Both the position numbers and the translations under genes were made by a program. A stretch of 64,000 nucleotides of DNA from an uncultured Bacillota bacterium (GTDB lineage Bacteria > Bacillota > Clostridia > Lachnospirales > Lachnospiraceae), in NCBI GenBank assembly GCA_905200905.1, contig CAJKMA010000005.1, positions 1 through 64,000 on the forward strand, in the 5' to 3' direction. Positions 27,514 through 38,155 of the stretch are shown piece after piece; the stretch's first letter is position 1; each line of letters starts with the position of its first letter. The notes beneath the pieces are model-generated. The model ran no database searches. It saw only the letters and a program-made list of their open reading frames with translations, and was not told the origin of the DNA.

Positions 27514-27924
27514 TTAAATACTTTTATCTTTAGCAGCCTTCATCCTAGCCATAGCTCTTGCCAGGGAAGCTTTCGAAATATAGTATTCCTGTTGACTCTG
27601 TTTCTGGCGAAGCTGTTCCTGGGCACGTTCCTTGGCATCTTGGGCGCGCTTTAAGTCAATATCCTCTGGTCTTTCAATACTGTCTGCCAGCACAGTGACA
27701 CGATTATTCATAATCTGTGCGAAGCCGCCTCCCACAATGGCAGTATACCAGGTATCATCCTCAGCCTGAATACGCATTTCTCCTGGAACAATGGCAACCA
27801 TCATATCTGCATGATGTGCTAGTATGGTGATAGCGCCATCTTTTGCAGGGAGTGAGATTAATTTTCCTCTGCCATGATAAAAGTCTTTATCACTGGCAAT
27901 CACATTTAAACCAAATGTATTCAT
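27514..27924 (-). CDS. atpC: F1Fo ATP synthase subunit epsilon
   Basis: A 136-residue central-stalk subunit. The N-terminal beta-sandwich (1-85) has YHGRGKLISLPAKDGAITILAHHADMM and GGGFAQIMNNRVTVLAD. The C-terminal two-helix domain (90-136) is rich in K, R, Q and A and can inhibit ATP hydrolysis when extended. The start follows AAGGAG. It is the last of eight genes in the operon and the double terminator begins just after it. Confidence 0.95.
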   Translation of the reverse strand: MNTFGLNVIASDKDFYHGRGKLISLPAKDGAITILAHHADMMVAIVPGEMRIQAEDDTWYTAIVGGGFAQIMNNRVTVLADSIERPEDIDLKRAQDAKERAQEQLRQKQSQQEYYISKASLARAMARMKAAKDKSI

Positions 27925-27953
27925 ACTGCCTTCACTCTCCTTATTATTTTTTG

Positions 27954-30256
<2,303 letters not shown>

Positions 30257-30260
30257 TCTA

Positions 30261-31769
30261 TCACCTGTTCCTGTTCTTAAATTCCTCTGCTGCTTTTAAA
30301 ATCTTCTCGCCTAACTCTTCAGAAAGGACTTTTTTCTCATGAATTTCTTCCTTGATTTCCGGATGTCTTGCATCAAAGTATTCCAACATATCCATCTGGA
30401 ATTTCTTTACTTCTTTCACTGGCACATCGCACATCAGCTTATGTGTTGCCACCCATAAAGTAATCACCTGCTCATGGGAAGCCAATGGTCTGCAAAGAGG
30501 CTGTTTCAAAAGTTCCATAAGGCATTTTCCGTAATCCAGCAATGCTTTGGTAGAGTCATCCAAATCTGATGAAAACTGGGTAAACACTTCCATTTCCCGG
30601 TATTGTGCCAAATCAATACGCATACTTCCTGACGCTTTTTTCATAGCCTTAGTCTGTGCCGCACCACCTACACGTGATACAGAAAGTCCTACATTCACTG
30701 CCGGACGTACACCTGCATTAAACAAATCACTTTCCAGGAAAATCTGTCCGTCTGTAATGGAAATAACATTCGTCGGAATGTATGCAGATACATCTCCTGC
30801 CTGGGTCTCAATAATCGGAAGGGCTGTAATGGAACCACCTCCTGCTTCTTCACTTAAACGGCTGGAACGTTCCAGAAGTCTGGAATGTAAATAAAAGACA
30901 TCTCCAGGATAAGCCTCACGTCCAGGAGAACGCTCCAGAAGCAGAGACAGGGCACGGTATGCCACTGCATGTTTTGATAAATCATCATATACAATCAGCA
31001 CATCTTTCCCTTTGTACATAAAATATTCTGCCAAAGCAGTACCAGAATAGGGTACAATGTACTGCAAAGGTGCACAATCACTGGCTGTTGCGGAAAATAC
31101 CGTCGTATATTCCATAGCTCCATATTTCTCCAGTGTCCCTACCAATTTTGCTACTGTAGACGCTTTCTGTCCTATTGCCACATAGATACACATCACATCT
31201 TTCCCCTTCTGGTTCAAGATGGTGTCAATTGCAATGGAAGTTTTTCCTGTCTGACGATCTCCAATAATCAGCTCCCTTTGTCCACGTCCAATAGGAAACA
31301 TGGAATCAATGGCCAAAATACCGGTTTCCATAGGAACAGATACAGACTTACGGTCAATAATCCCTGGAGCCTCCTGCTCAATAGGGCGATAATCTTCTGT
31401 CTGAATTTCCCCTTTTCCGTCAATGGGCGCTCCCAGAGCATCTACAATTCTCCCAATAAATCCTTCTCCCACAGGAATCCCTGCCCGTTTCTTGGTACGG
31501 GTTACCTTGGTACCTTCTTTGATTCCTCTGTCCTTACCGAAAATGATAACACCGATTTCATTTCTCTTAATATCCTGTACCATTCCCTTGACACCATTTT
31601 CAAAGGTCACAATCTCACCGTACATGGCATGGTCAATCCCGTAAACAGTCGCAATTCCATCACCTACCCAGATGACGTTTCCCACTTCCTTCACGCCTGC
31701 TGTGGTATCGAAATTTTGGATTTCTTCTTTCAGAATGGAAATAATTTCTTCTGAATTGATTGAACTCAA
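30261..31769 (-). CDS. atpA: F1Fo ATP synthase subunit alpha (TTG start)
   Basis: The 502-residue non-catalytic nucleotide-binding subunit. Walker A is [20 protein letters not shown] near residue 165, with [15 protein letters not shown] after it. The arginine finger is in the region [19 protein letters not shown] and [15 protein letters not shown] near 335-370. A GTG at 31778 overlaps the atpH stop but sits directly on the ribosome site; the TTG at 31769 is eight bases after GGAGG and gives the expected N-terminus [14 protein letters not shown]. The ribosome site lies in the atpH stop region, suggesting translational coupling. Confidence 0.96.
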   Translation of the reverse strand: MSSINSEEIISILKEEIQNFDTTAGVKEVGNVIWVGDGIATVYGIDHAMYGEIVTFENGVKGMVQDIKRNEIGVIIFGKDRGIKEGTKVTRTKKRAGIPVGEGFIGRIVDALGAPIDGKGEIQTEDYRPIEQEAPGIIDRKSVSVPMETGILAIDSMFPIGRGQRELIIGDRQTGKTSIAIDTILNQKGKDVMCIYVAIGQKASTVAKLVGTLEKYGAMEYTTVFSATASDCAPLQYIVPYSGTALAEYFMYKGKDVLIVYDDLSKHAVAYRALSLLLERSPGREAYPGDVFYLHSRLLERSSRLSEEAGGGSITALPIIETQAGDVSAYIPTNVISITDGQIFLESDLFNAGVRPAVNVGLSVSRVGGAAQTKAMKKASGSMRIDLAQYREMEVFTQFSSDLDDSTKALLDYGKCLMELLKQPLCRPLASHEQVITLWVATHKLMCDVPVKEVKKFQMDMLEYFDARHPEIKEEIHEKKVLSEELGEKILKAAEEFKNRNR

Positions 31770-31774
31770 ACCGT

Positions 31775-32278
31775 TCACCTCCAGACTAATTTTTGTTTTA
31801 GTGCATTGATACGGCCTTTTAAGCTGTAATCAAATTCCTGGTCTTTTATACGGAGAATGAAACCTCCCACCAGGCTTTTATCTTCTATTAATTTCAGTTG
31901 TACATCCTCTGTACCATATTTTTTCCTAAGAAACTGCCTGATTCCATCCAACTGGTCTTTGGACGGAGGAATAACATAGTACAATGTTGCGCTTAAAATA
32001 TGATTCTGTTCGTTATAATATTCCTGATATACTCGGAAAATCTCAGGCAAAAGTCCCATATGACTGTATCTGCAAAGCACACACATAAAATTTTTCAGGT
32101 CTTTTGCAAAGATTCGCCCAATTGCCTTTTCTTTCTGTGAAAGAGGCACCACAGGACTTTCAAGCGTATGTAAAAGTTGTGGTGTCTCTGTTAAAATTTT
32201 TTCTGCTTCCTGAATACGCTCTGGTGAAACTGACAGTTCATAGAGCACTCTGGCATAATTAATAGCGGTCTGTGTCAT
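31775..32278 (-). CDS. atpH: F1Fo ATP synthase subunit delta
   Basis: A 167-residue peripheral-stalk subunit that joins subunit b to the top of F1. The N-terminal helical domain begins [17 protein letters not shown]. The C-terminal part has [37 protein letters not shown] in typical family form. Upstream in-frame starts exist (GTG at 32287), but the ATG at 32278 is six bases after AGGTG and gives the conserved start. It overlaps the end of atpF by 20 bases. Confidence 0.93.
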   Translation of the reverse strand: MTQTAINYARVLYELSVSPERIQEAEKILTETPQLLHTLESPVVPLSQKEKAIGRIFAKDLKNFMCVLCRYSHMGLLPEIFRVYQEYYNEQNHILSATLYYVIPPSKDQLDGIRQFLRKKYGTEDVQLKLIEDKSLVGGFILRIKDQEFDYSLKGRINALKQKLVWR

Positions 32279-32759
32279 TTGCATCACCTGCTTTTGCTAA
32301 AAATTCATCATAAAGCATCTGGTTTCCAGTTGTACTGCTTCCATTCATAAGCAATTTTGTTGCTGCTGCCATGGCAAGCTGGGCGATTTCTGTTTTTGCA
32401 CCCTGCATAGCGCTTTCTTTTTCCTGGCGAGCTGTTTCTTTTGCTGTCTCTATGATTTTCGCTGCCTGCTCATTTGCAGTTCTCACAATACCTTCACTCA
32501 TTTGTTTTGCATCTGTCTTGGCATCTTGGATAATCTGAACAGATTCCTCCTTTGCAGAAGATAACGCCTGCTCATACTGTCCTTTTAATGCTTCTGCCTG
32601 TTCATTGACCGTCCTTGCATGAGTGAGCTGGTCTGCAATTGCGGCTTTTCTTTTTTCCATAATGCCCATAACCGGCCCAATAAGGAATTTTTTCATTAAC
32701 AGATAAAGAACTATCAGGTTTATAATCGTCCAGACAAGGTCCCAACCTAATTTCAGCAC
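32259..32759 (-). CDS. atpF: F1Fo ATP synthase subunit b (GTG start)
   Basis: A 166-residue peripheral-stalk subunit: one membrane helix near residues 8-26 (LVWTIINLIVLYLLMKKFL), then GPVMGIMEKRKAAIADQL and a long alanine-, glutamine- and lysine-rich coiled coil to about 145. It begins with GTG, seven bases after AGGTG. It overlaps atpH at its end. Only one b-type gene is present, so the stalk is a homodimer. Confidence 0.95.
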   Translation of the reverse strand: MLKLGWDLVWTIINLIVLYLLMKKFLIGPVMGIMEKRKAAIADQLTHARTVNEQAEALKGQYEQALSSAKEESVQIIQDAKTDAKQMSEGIVRTANEQAAKIIETAKETARQEKESAMQGAKTEIAQLAMAAATKLLMNGSSTTGNQMLYDEFLAKAGDANDTDRY

Positions 32760-32790
32760 CTTCCTGCACCTGCCTTTCTCTGAGTGTGAA

Positions 32791-33006
32791 TTATAATACC
32801 AAAATAATCAATAATGCGATAACAAAACCGTAAATAGCAGTTGCCTCTGCAAGAGCACATCCAAGCAGAAGATTCTTACTAATCTTGCTCTCTGCTTCTG
32901 GTTGTCTTGCAATAGCTTCTACTGCTTTTGATGTTGCCATACCAATACCAATACCTGCTCCAATACCTGTTAATACTGCAATAGCTGCTCCGATTGCTGC
33001 TGTCAT
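32791..33006 (-). CDS. atpE: F1Fo ATP synthase subunit c
   Basis: The 71-residue rotor proteolipid: two membrane helices joined by the polar loop ARQPEAESK. The ion-binding carboxylate is the glutamate in [12 protein letters not shown] near residue 54. Compared with the Ilyobacter sodium-binding c subunit, the helix-1 glutamine is isoleucine (GIGIGM) and the serine after the carboxylate is alanine, while the threonine and tyrosine remain. This incomplete sodium signature favours proton coupling, but it is not decisive. Strong ribosome site AAAAGGAG, as expected for high expression. Confidence 0.97.
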   Translation of the reverse strand: MTAAIGAAIAVLTGIGAGIGIGMATSKAVEAIARQPEAESKISKNLLLGCALAEATAIYGFVIALLIILVL

Positions 33007-33034
33007 AATTCATTTCTCCTTTTCTTCTTAAACT

Positions 33035-33724
33035 TTAATCTTCTATCTGCTCTTTAATAAAGAGAGAGGTTAAAAAAACAAATACATAGGTCTGAATCAG
33101 ACCATCAAAAACATCAAAATATAAACTAAATGGAATGGGCAAAATCGCCGGCATAATCGTTTTCAGCAATTCCATAATAACAAACGAGCCTATCACATTA
33201 CCAAACAATCGCATACATAAAGACACTGGACGAATTGCTATCTCCATAATGTTAATAGGAGTTACTAAAGGTATGGGTTCTGCAAAACTTTTTAGAAAAC
33301 CTTTAGCTCCTTTTTTGTGGAATCCTGAATAGTAAATAAGGAAAAGACTCATAATGGACAATGCTGCCGTTACGTTCAAATCCTTAGTAGGCGGCTTAAA
33401 GCCAAGCAAACCAATAAGATTCGCCACTCCGATATAAAGAGCCGTAGAAATCAAATACGGTATGTATCTCCTGCCCTCTTTGCCCAGAATATCTGTAAAA
33501 AAATCATCCAGAAAGCCAATAAAGGACTCCAGCATCAACTGCTTTTTTCCTGGATTTTCTACTTTTAACTTCCGAACAAGCACAATGGCTAGAAGCGTCA
33601 GAACCGCCATGATAATCCATGTGACAACTACAGATTCTCCTATCGGAATCCCGCCGAAGATGGGAATAGTGAATACGGTCTCGCAATTAAGCTCTTCCGT
33701 AATACGTTCCGCTAAACTGTTCGT
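33035..33724 (-). CDS. atpB: F1Fo ATP synthase subunit a, with no ATG/GTG/TTG start (possible ACG start)
   Basis: The stator channel subunit, about 229 residues and five to six membrane helices. The essential arginine is in IAIRPVSLCMRLFGNVIGSF. The first in-frame ATG (33610) is too late: it falls in the first membrane helix, and upstream codons still encode family sequence (ERITEELNCETVFTIPIFGG). The open frame has no ATG, GTG or TTG between a stop and 33610. An ACG at 33724 lies seven bases after GGGAGG and gives NSLAERITEELN. An ATG at 33731 abuts the ribosome site in another frame and hits a stop after 14 codons. Either ACG is used or a base is wrong. Confidence 0.85.
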   Translation of the reverse strand, partial: TNSLAERITEELNCETVFTIPIFGGIPIGESVVVTWIIMAVLTLLAIVLVRKLKVENPGKKQLMLESFIGFLDDFFTDILGKEGRRYIPYLISTALYIGVANLIGLLGFKPPTKDLNVTAALSIMSLFLIYYSGFHKKGAKGFLKSFAEPIPLVTPINIMEIAIRPVSLCMRLFGNVIGSFVIMELLKTIMPAILPIPFSLYFDVFDGLIQTYVFVFLTSLFIKEQIED

Positions 33725-33787
33725 AGGACATCCTCCCTTTCTGTGTTAATGTATATTCGTTTTCTCCTTTCTTTTGATTTCTTTAAC

Positions 33788-33816
33788 ACATTACTGCTCT
33801 TTAATTGATTTGTCAA
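33788..33816 (-). promoter_or_regulatory. Probable promoter of the ATP synthase operon
   Basis: On the minus strand TTGACA (33816..33811), a 17-base spacer and TAATGT (33793..33788). The -35 box is perfect and the -10 box poor. It lies about 60 bases before the atpB ribosome site. No atpI gene precedes atpB. Confidence 0.55.
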
Positions 33817-34021
33817 TTTTTCTTTTTTTCCACGTAAAGCTCTTAAATTTCGTCATTTTTTCTTGTATTTTTTTAAAGTTTTTATTTCTTTTTATGAGAA
33901 ATTTTCTACTTTTTTTATACCGTTTGGTATAGGTCCTTTTTTCATCATTATTTTTTCACTTTTTGCCCTTATTTTTCGCTAAAATTTTGTCACTTTTTAC
34001 CATACTCTTAGAAAACAAAAA
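33817..34021. other. AT-rich intergenic region upstream of the ATP synthase operon
   Basis: About 200 bases rich in T runs on the plus strand. ATACCGTTTGGTAT (near 33918) is a short palindrome that could be an operator or small hairpin. I see no gene or structured RNA here. Confidence 0.5.
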
Positions 34022-34060
34022 AGAAAAGATGATTTAATTATCTAATAAATCATCTTTTCT
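34022..34060 (-). terminator. Terminator of the sirtuin gene
   Basis: AGAAAAGATGATTTA and TAAATCATCTTTTCT pair perfectly over 15 bases around a nine-base loop; TTTTTTG follows on the minus strand. Confidence 0.88.
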
Positions 34061-34090
34061 TTGTCTATTCTGGCTAACTATCTAGATTTT

Positions 34091-34831
34091 CTAAAACTTC
34101 AACTTCTCAAGAACCTTTCTGGGTTCTTCCAAAATTAACAAATCTGCTCTTTCATCTAAAAATTGTCTTTCCTTATGAATTAAAATCAAATACCTTCCCT
34201 CAAAATAATTCAGATACTTGGAATATACCTCAGAACCTATGGAGGTACCCAAAAGCAACAACACATCTGCCTGTTCAATCTGACGGGATGCCTCAGACAT
34301 AATCATGCTATTCATCATTTCCCCAAATAGCTTCACACCTGGACGTATCACCGTTCCACAGCTTTCACAACGTGGAATTTTCTCACTGTCTCTTATATAT
34401 TCCATAGAATATTCTCTTCCGCAATGAGGACATGTATTCTCATAAATAGAGCCATGAAGGGCAATAACATTGTTGCATCCCCCACACTTCATCTGCTGAT
34501 AAATATTACTGTCTATAATACACTGCAGTTTTCCTGCTGTCTCCATCTTTTTCAGGGCTTTGGCTGTTTCTGTTACTTTTGCCAGTTTTTTCAGAATTTC
34601 TTCTCTGTAAAACTCAAAAAACTGTGCTGTTCTATTATGATAATACACGGTTGTAAACATCTCTTCCGGAGACACTCCATATTGCTCCTCAACCTCGTAA
34701 GCCATTTGCGGCGCTTTCAAGGTACGCTGTCCACATTCTTTTACTACACCGGAGCCACACAATGCTACCGTATAAGTACTTTCATCCAGCATTCTTTGTA
34801 ATACTTCCAGTTTCTTTTCTGTAATACCCAT
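34091..34831 (-). CDS. Divergent Sir2 family (sirtuin-like) protein
   Basis: A 246-residue sirtuin-like protein. The zinc ribbon is intact: CPHC at residues 134-137 and CESC at 155-158. The catalytic histidine is in IALHGS (H126), followed later by KLFGE and the nucleotide motif LLLLGTSIGS near 192. The N-terminal NAD loop is altered: the GAGxS-GIPDFR region is replaced by LCGSGVVKECGQRTLKAP, and the T-Q-N-I-D motif reads DSNIY. It may therefore use a different acyl group or do another NAD-dependent reaction. It stands alone, divergent from the thioredoxin reductase gene. Confidence 0.85.
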   Translation of the reverse strand: MGITEKKLEVLQRMLDESTYTVALCGSGVVKECGQRTLKAPQMAYEVEEQYGVSPEEMFTTVYYHNRTAQFFEFYREEILKKLAKVTETAKALKKMETAGKLQCIIDSNIYQQMKCGGCNNVIALHGSIYENTCPHCGREYSMEYIRDSEKIPRCESCGTVIRPGVKLFGEMMNSMIMSEASRQIEQADVLLLLGTSIGSEVYSKYLNYFEGRYLILIHKERQFLDERADLLILEEPRKVLEKLKF

Positions 34832-34931
34832 TCCTCCACTTCCTTCCCCTGTATTTTTATGGTATCCTTATCATATCATTTTTCTTCTATATTTAAAAGA
34901 GAGGAATTGTTTTAAAAGGAGAATACCGATT

Positions 34932-35810
34932 ATGAATACCCAAAAACTTATCATTGCTGGCGCTGGTCCTGCCGGAGTTTCTGCTGCCTTATATGCTGCC
35001 CGCTGTGGCATTACACCCCTAGTTCTTTATAAAGATGGCGGAGCACTGGAAAAAGCTGTAAAAATCGAAAATTACTATGGTATGCCAGCTCCGCTCTCTG
35101 GAAAGGACTTATACGAAAATGGTCTGAAACAACTCCAAAGTCTATCTGTCCCTATCCGAAAAGAAGAGCTTCTTTCTATTGAATATGACGAAGGCTATCT
35201 CGTTCATACTACCACAGAAGATTTCCATACCCAGGCTCTCATCCTTGCTACTGGAACTAAACGAAATACTCTTTCTTTAAAGGAACTAAAAAAATATGAA
35301 GGAAGCGGCATCAGCTATTGTGCCATCTGCGATGGCTTCTTTTATCGGCAAAAAGAAGTGGCTGTTTTGGGGCATGGCATGTATGCCCTTCATGAAGCCA
35401 AAGTTTTGGAGCCTCTTGCCTCCAAGGTTACCATTTTAACCAATGGAAAAAAACCTAATTTTCCTCTTTCAGACCTTGGTACGATTGAAATAAATACAAA
35501 GGCTATACATTCTGCTGGCGGAGAACCAGCTCTTGCCTGGCTCAAACTGGAGGATGACAGTCTCTTTCCACTCTCAGGACTTTTCGTAGCTCTTGGCACA
35601 GCAGACAGTACGGATATTGCCAGGAAGCTTGGACTGATGATACAGGATAATCACATTGCAATTGAGACAGATACCAGCACAGCGCTTCCTGGCCTCTATG
35701 CTGCCGGAGACTGTACAGGCGGTATGTTGCAAATTGCAAAGGCTGTCTATGAAGGTGCCCTGGCAGGCACGGAAGCAGTAAATTATCTAAAACATCTAGA
35801 AAAATTGTGA
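34932..35810 (+). CDS. Thioredoxin reductase-like flavoprotein lacking the NADPH arginine motif
   Basis: A 292-residue two-domain flavoprotein. FAD binding is by GAGPAGVSAALYAAR at residues 10-24 and GLYAAGDCTGGMLQIAKAV near 255. The redox disulphide is CAIC at 130-133. The second Rossmann domain keeps GHGMYA (147-152) but the HRRxxxR motif that binds the NADPH phosphate in classical TrxB is replaced by TNGKKPNF. Clostridial ferredoxin-dependent flavin thioredoxin reductases lack that motif too, so ferredoxin is a plausible donor. It starts after AAAAGGAG and is followed by trxA, its likely partner. Confidence 0.88.
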   Translation: MNTQKLIIAGAGPAGVSAALYAARCGITPLVLYKDGGALEKAVKIENYYGMPAPLSGKDLYENGLKQLQSLSVPIRKEELLSIEYDEGYLVHTTTEDFHTQALILATGTKRNTLSLKELKKYEGSGISYCAICDGFFYRQKEVAVLGHGMYALHEAKVLEPLASKVTILTNGKKPNFPLSDLGTIEINTKAIHSAGGEPALAWLKLEDDSLFPLSGLFVALGTADSTDIARKLGLMIQDNHIAIETDTSTALPGLYAAGDCTGGMLQIAKAVYEGALAGTEAVNYLKHLEKL

Positions 35811-35884
35811 TTTTATCACATACATCAATAAAAAAATATGTTATACTATAATAAATTAAAAGTGCTGAAAAAGGAGAGATGACT

Positions 35885-36193
35885 ATGGCAATGGAACTTA
35901 CAAGTGCAAATTTTACAGAAGAAGTTTTGAACTCAAACATACCTGTTATGGTAGATTTCTGGGCTACCTGGTGTATGCCCTGTAAAATGCTGGCACCAAT
36001 CCTGGAAGAACTATCTCAGGAAGCTAATGGTGCCTATAAAGTCGGAAAGGTCAATGTAGATGCTGAACCTGCACTGGCTGCACAATTTGGTATTATGAAT
36101 ATTCCCACTGTTCTGATATTCAAAAATGGGCAAGTAGTTGAAAAATCCATTGGTTTGGTGCAAAAAAGCCAACTGGCAGCCTTGCTAAAATAA
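35885..36193 (+). CDS. trxA: Thioredoxin
   Basis: A 102-residue thioredoxin with the active site FWATWCMPCKMLAPIL near residues 25-40; the CxPC variable position is methionine rather than glycine. The cis-proline loop is in IMNIPTVLIFKNGQ near 72. Three in-frame ATGs occur at the start; the one at 35885 is eight bases after GGAG, while that at 35879 is only two bases away. It lies 75 bases after the reductase gene, with AT-rich DNA containing TATACT and TATAAT between them, so it may also have its own promoter. Confidence 0.95.
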   Translation: MAMELTSANFTEEVLNSNIPVMVDFWATWCMPCKMLAPILEELSQEANGAYKVGKVNVDAEPALAAQFGIMNIPTVLIFKNGQVVEKSIGLVQKSQLAALLK

Positions 36194-36214
36194 GCAAATA
36201 CCACACATAACAAC

Positions 36215-36277
36215 AAACACACCTTCCTGGCAAAACAGAGTTTCCTTCCGTCCTCTGTTTACCAGAAAGGTGTGTTT
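36215..36277. terminator. Bidirectional terminator between trxA and the ABC-F gene
   Basis: Arms AAACACACCTT and AAGGTGTGTTT, extended by CTGG/CCAG and AAACAGAG/CTCTGTTT, form a long hairpin. T-rich or A-rich flanks on both sides serve the convergent genes. Confidence 0.88.
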
Positions 36278-37801
36278 TTATTTCCTAAGCCCTGTCTCTG
36301 TTAATTCATAAATCACATGACACACTTCCTTCAGATATTTTCTGTCATGAGAGACACTGATAATTGCCCCTGGAAATTCCGTTAAATTCTTACGAATGAC
36401 TGGATTTGACAAAGGCGAAAAGTTTCTGGTAGGCTCATCCAATACCAGCACTTGACTCCCCTCCATACTCATTTTCAGCAAGAATAATTTTGCTTTCTGT
36501 CCTCCGGAAAGTTCTCTCATAGGATGTGTCATTTCTTCCACTGTATATTTCATGCTTCCCAGATAAGTCCGTATACGCTTTTCTTCCTCTTTATCTCCAG
36601 TTTTTACCAAAAAGTTTACTGCTGTTTTTTCCAAATCCATGATTTCTTCATAATTCTGAGGCATATATGCAGTTTTAATGTCCTTTCTTTCCAACAAGTT
36701 CTCTGCAATCTTTCTCAGCAGTGTGGTTTTTCCACAACCATTCTTTCCTATGATTCCCACATGTACAGGTCCCTGCACCCAAAGAACAATATCCCTGGCA
36801 AGAATCTCCCCTCCTGCCTCCAGCACATCCAGGGAATAGTTCAGTACTGTTTTCCCTTTTGGTACTGCACAGTCTTTTGCAAACCGCAAAAATATGGCAT
36901 CTTCCTGGTCTGGAAATTCTAAAAATTCTTCCTTCTCTTTCTCAAAACGCCGTTCCATGGATTTCACTGCATGCATTTTCTTCTTCAAAATCTGTCCCCC
37001 ATGGGGATCTTGTCTGGAAATGGCATTTTGCTGGTGTTCCACCTTTTGTTGAATCCGCAAAAAACGCTCCTGCTGCTTTGCGAACTCTTCTCTCTGTTTT
37101 CCTGCAACCCTCTCCTGATTGGTAAATTCCCTACTGCGATTCTCCATATAGGTTTTGTAGTCCATATTAGCTACTGTATATCTGCATCTTGATTTTCGGC
37201 GAAGCTGTTCCAGATGAAGTATTTTATTAGCGGTCCGTTCAATCAGTGTCTCATCATGAGATACATAAAGAATCCCTGCCTGAGTTTCCAAAATAAACTT
37301 CTCCAGAAATTCCAGTGTCTCTAAATCAAGGTCATTGGATGGCTCATCCATAAGGATGATATCTGGTCTTTGCATCATAATCCCTGCAAGCTGAACCTTA
37401 ACTTTTTCCCCTCCAGATAATTCTCCCATTTTTTCCTGTCTATAAAAAAACTCTGGCAATATTCCCAGTTTTCTAGCAATATCAGCTAACTCCCTGGGAT
37501 TCTGGTCATAAAAGGCCGGATTCTTAGAACAAAATTCCCACACAGTCTGTTCTTTTTGTTCTGGCTTTAATTCTTGCGCCAAATATGCTATTACAGCATT
37601 TCCTACTAAAATTTCTCCTTGATACTCCACATACATTTCTGCTGCATCTGGTTCATAAATCAATTTCAACAGGGTAGACTTTCCATTCCCTTCTTCCCCG
37701 ATGACCGCCATCTTGTCTCCCCGTTCCACAACAAAAGACACATCTTCCAGCAAGGTGCGAAGGTCTTTTTTATGAGTCACAGTCAAATGTTTAATTTGCA
37801 A
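36278..37801 (-). CDS. ABC-F family ATPase (possible ribosomal protection protein, TTG start)
   Basis: A 507-residue soluble protein with two ABC domains and no membrane segment. Domain 1: Walker A GEEGNGKSTLLK, signature LSGGEKVKVQLAG, Walker B IILMDEPSNDLD. Domain 2: GIIGKNGCGKTTLL, LSGGQKAKLFLLKM, VLVLDEPTRNFSP. Between them lies a charged linker (EFTNQERVAGKQREEF to KSMERRFEKEKEEF) that would reach the ribosomal P or E site. ABC-F proteins act on translating ribosomes; some displace lincosamide, streptogramin or phenicol drugs. The frame extends to 37849, but AAAGGAG eight bases before the TTG at 37801 fixes the start. A leader terminator just upstream supports drug-responsive control. 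Confidence 0.9.
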   Translation of the reverse strand: MQIKHLTVTHKKDLRTLLEDVSFVVERGDKMAVIGEEGNGKSTLLKLIYEPDAAEMYVEYQGEILVGNAVIAYLAQELKPEQKEQTVWEFCSKNPAFYDQNPRELADIARKLGILPEFFYRQEKMGELSGGEKVKVQLAGIMMQRPDIILMDEPSNDLDLETLEFLEKFILETQAGILYVSHDETLIERTANKILHLEQLRRKSRCRYTVANMDYKTYMENRSREFTNQERVAGKQREEFAKQQERFLRIQQKVEHQQNAISRQDPHGGQILKKKMHAVKSMERRFEKEKEEFLEFPDQEDAIFLRFAKDCAVPKGKTVLNYSLDVLEAGGEILARDIVLWVQGPVHVGIIGKNGCGKTTLLRKIAENLLERKDIKTAYMPQNYEEIMDLEKTAVNFLVKTGDKEEEKRIRTYLGSMKYTVEEMTHPMRELSGGQKAKLFLLKMSMEGSQVLVLDEPTRNFSPLSNPVIRKNLTEFPGAIISVSHDRKYLKEVCHVIYELTETGLRK

Positions 37802-37816
37802 TATATTGTCTCCTTT

Positions 37817-37863
37817 ACAAAAAGAAAAGCCTGTTTTCAGACATTCCATTCCAAAAACAGGCT
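37817..37863 (-). promoter_or_regulatory. Attenuator-type terminator upstream of the ABC-F gene
   Basis: AGCCTGTTTT and AAAACAGGCT form a perfect ten-pair stem with a 16-base loop, followed by TTTTCTTTTTG, ending one base before the ABC-F ribosome site. A second hairpin upstream (complement 37896-37915, AAAACAG with CTGTTTT) offers an AAAACAG that could instead pair with the terminator's CTGTTTT arm, giving a switch. Confidence 0.75.
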
Positions 37864-38101
37864 ACACTTTCTTTTTATTCTGACAAAGTTTCGCAAAAAC
37901 AGAATCCACTGTTTTAGGAAGTATGGTATCTCTTCCACCAGCGCACTCCTACTGCAGATTTTTATAAAAAAGATGACTGTTTGATGACTTTTGCCTGTAA
38001 TCTCACACTGGAATAAACCTGTACCATATTTGTGTACAGATATTCTGAAAACCATGTTCAGTTCCCCATGTATTACAAACAAATAATCATCTTATCCCTC
38101 T
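37864..38101 (-). promoter_or_regulatory. Long leader of the ABC-F gene with a candidate leader peptide
   Basis: Some 350 bases separate the ABC-F start from the Spx/ArsC-like gene. Near the 5' side AGAGGG, five bases, then ATG (38090) opens a five-codon frame M-I-I-C-L followed by TAA (38073). Very short leader peptides of this kind control ABC-F and erm genes by drug-stalled ribosomes. No convincing promoter was found. A longer in-frame TTG-started frame of 81 codons crosses the region and ends in the terminator loop; I consider it less likely to be expressed. Confidence 0.45.
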
Positions 38102-38155
38102 TTTCCTCTAAAATTGCAGGTTTCCCTGACGGTTATCAACTTAACACATCTACTC

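Noticed and set aside
32791..33006. Calling the ATP synthase sodium-dependent
   Set aside because: Only part of the sodium-site residues remain; the helix-1 glutamine is isoleucine.
33689..33731. The 14-codon ATG frame at the start of atpB as a genuine upstream peptide
   Set aside because: Its ATG touches the ribosome site with no spacing, so initiation there is unlikely; it is reported only as part of the atpB start problem.
35811..35884. Strong promoter for trxA
   Set aside because: TATACT and TATAAT are present, but I could not place a convincing -35 box at the right distance, so it is only mentioned under trxA.
37837..38082. An 81-codon frame in the ABC-F leader
   Set aside because: It starts with a poorly spaced TTG, has no family resemblance and ends in the terminator loop; a short leader peptide is more plausible.
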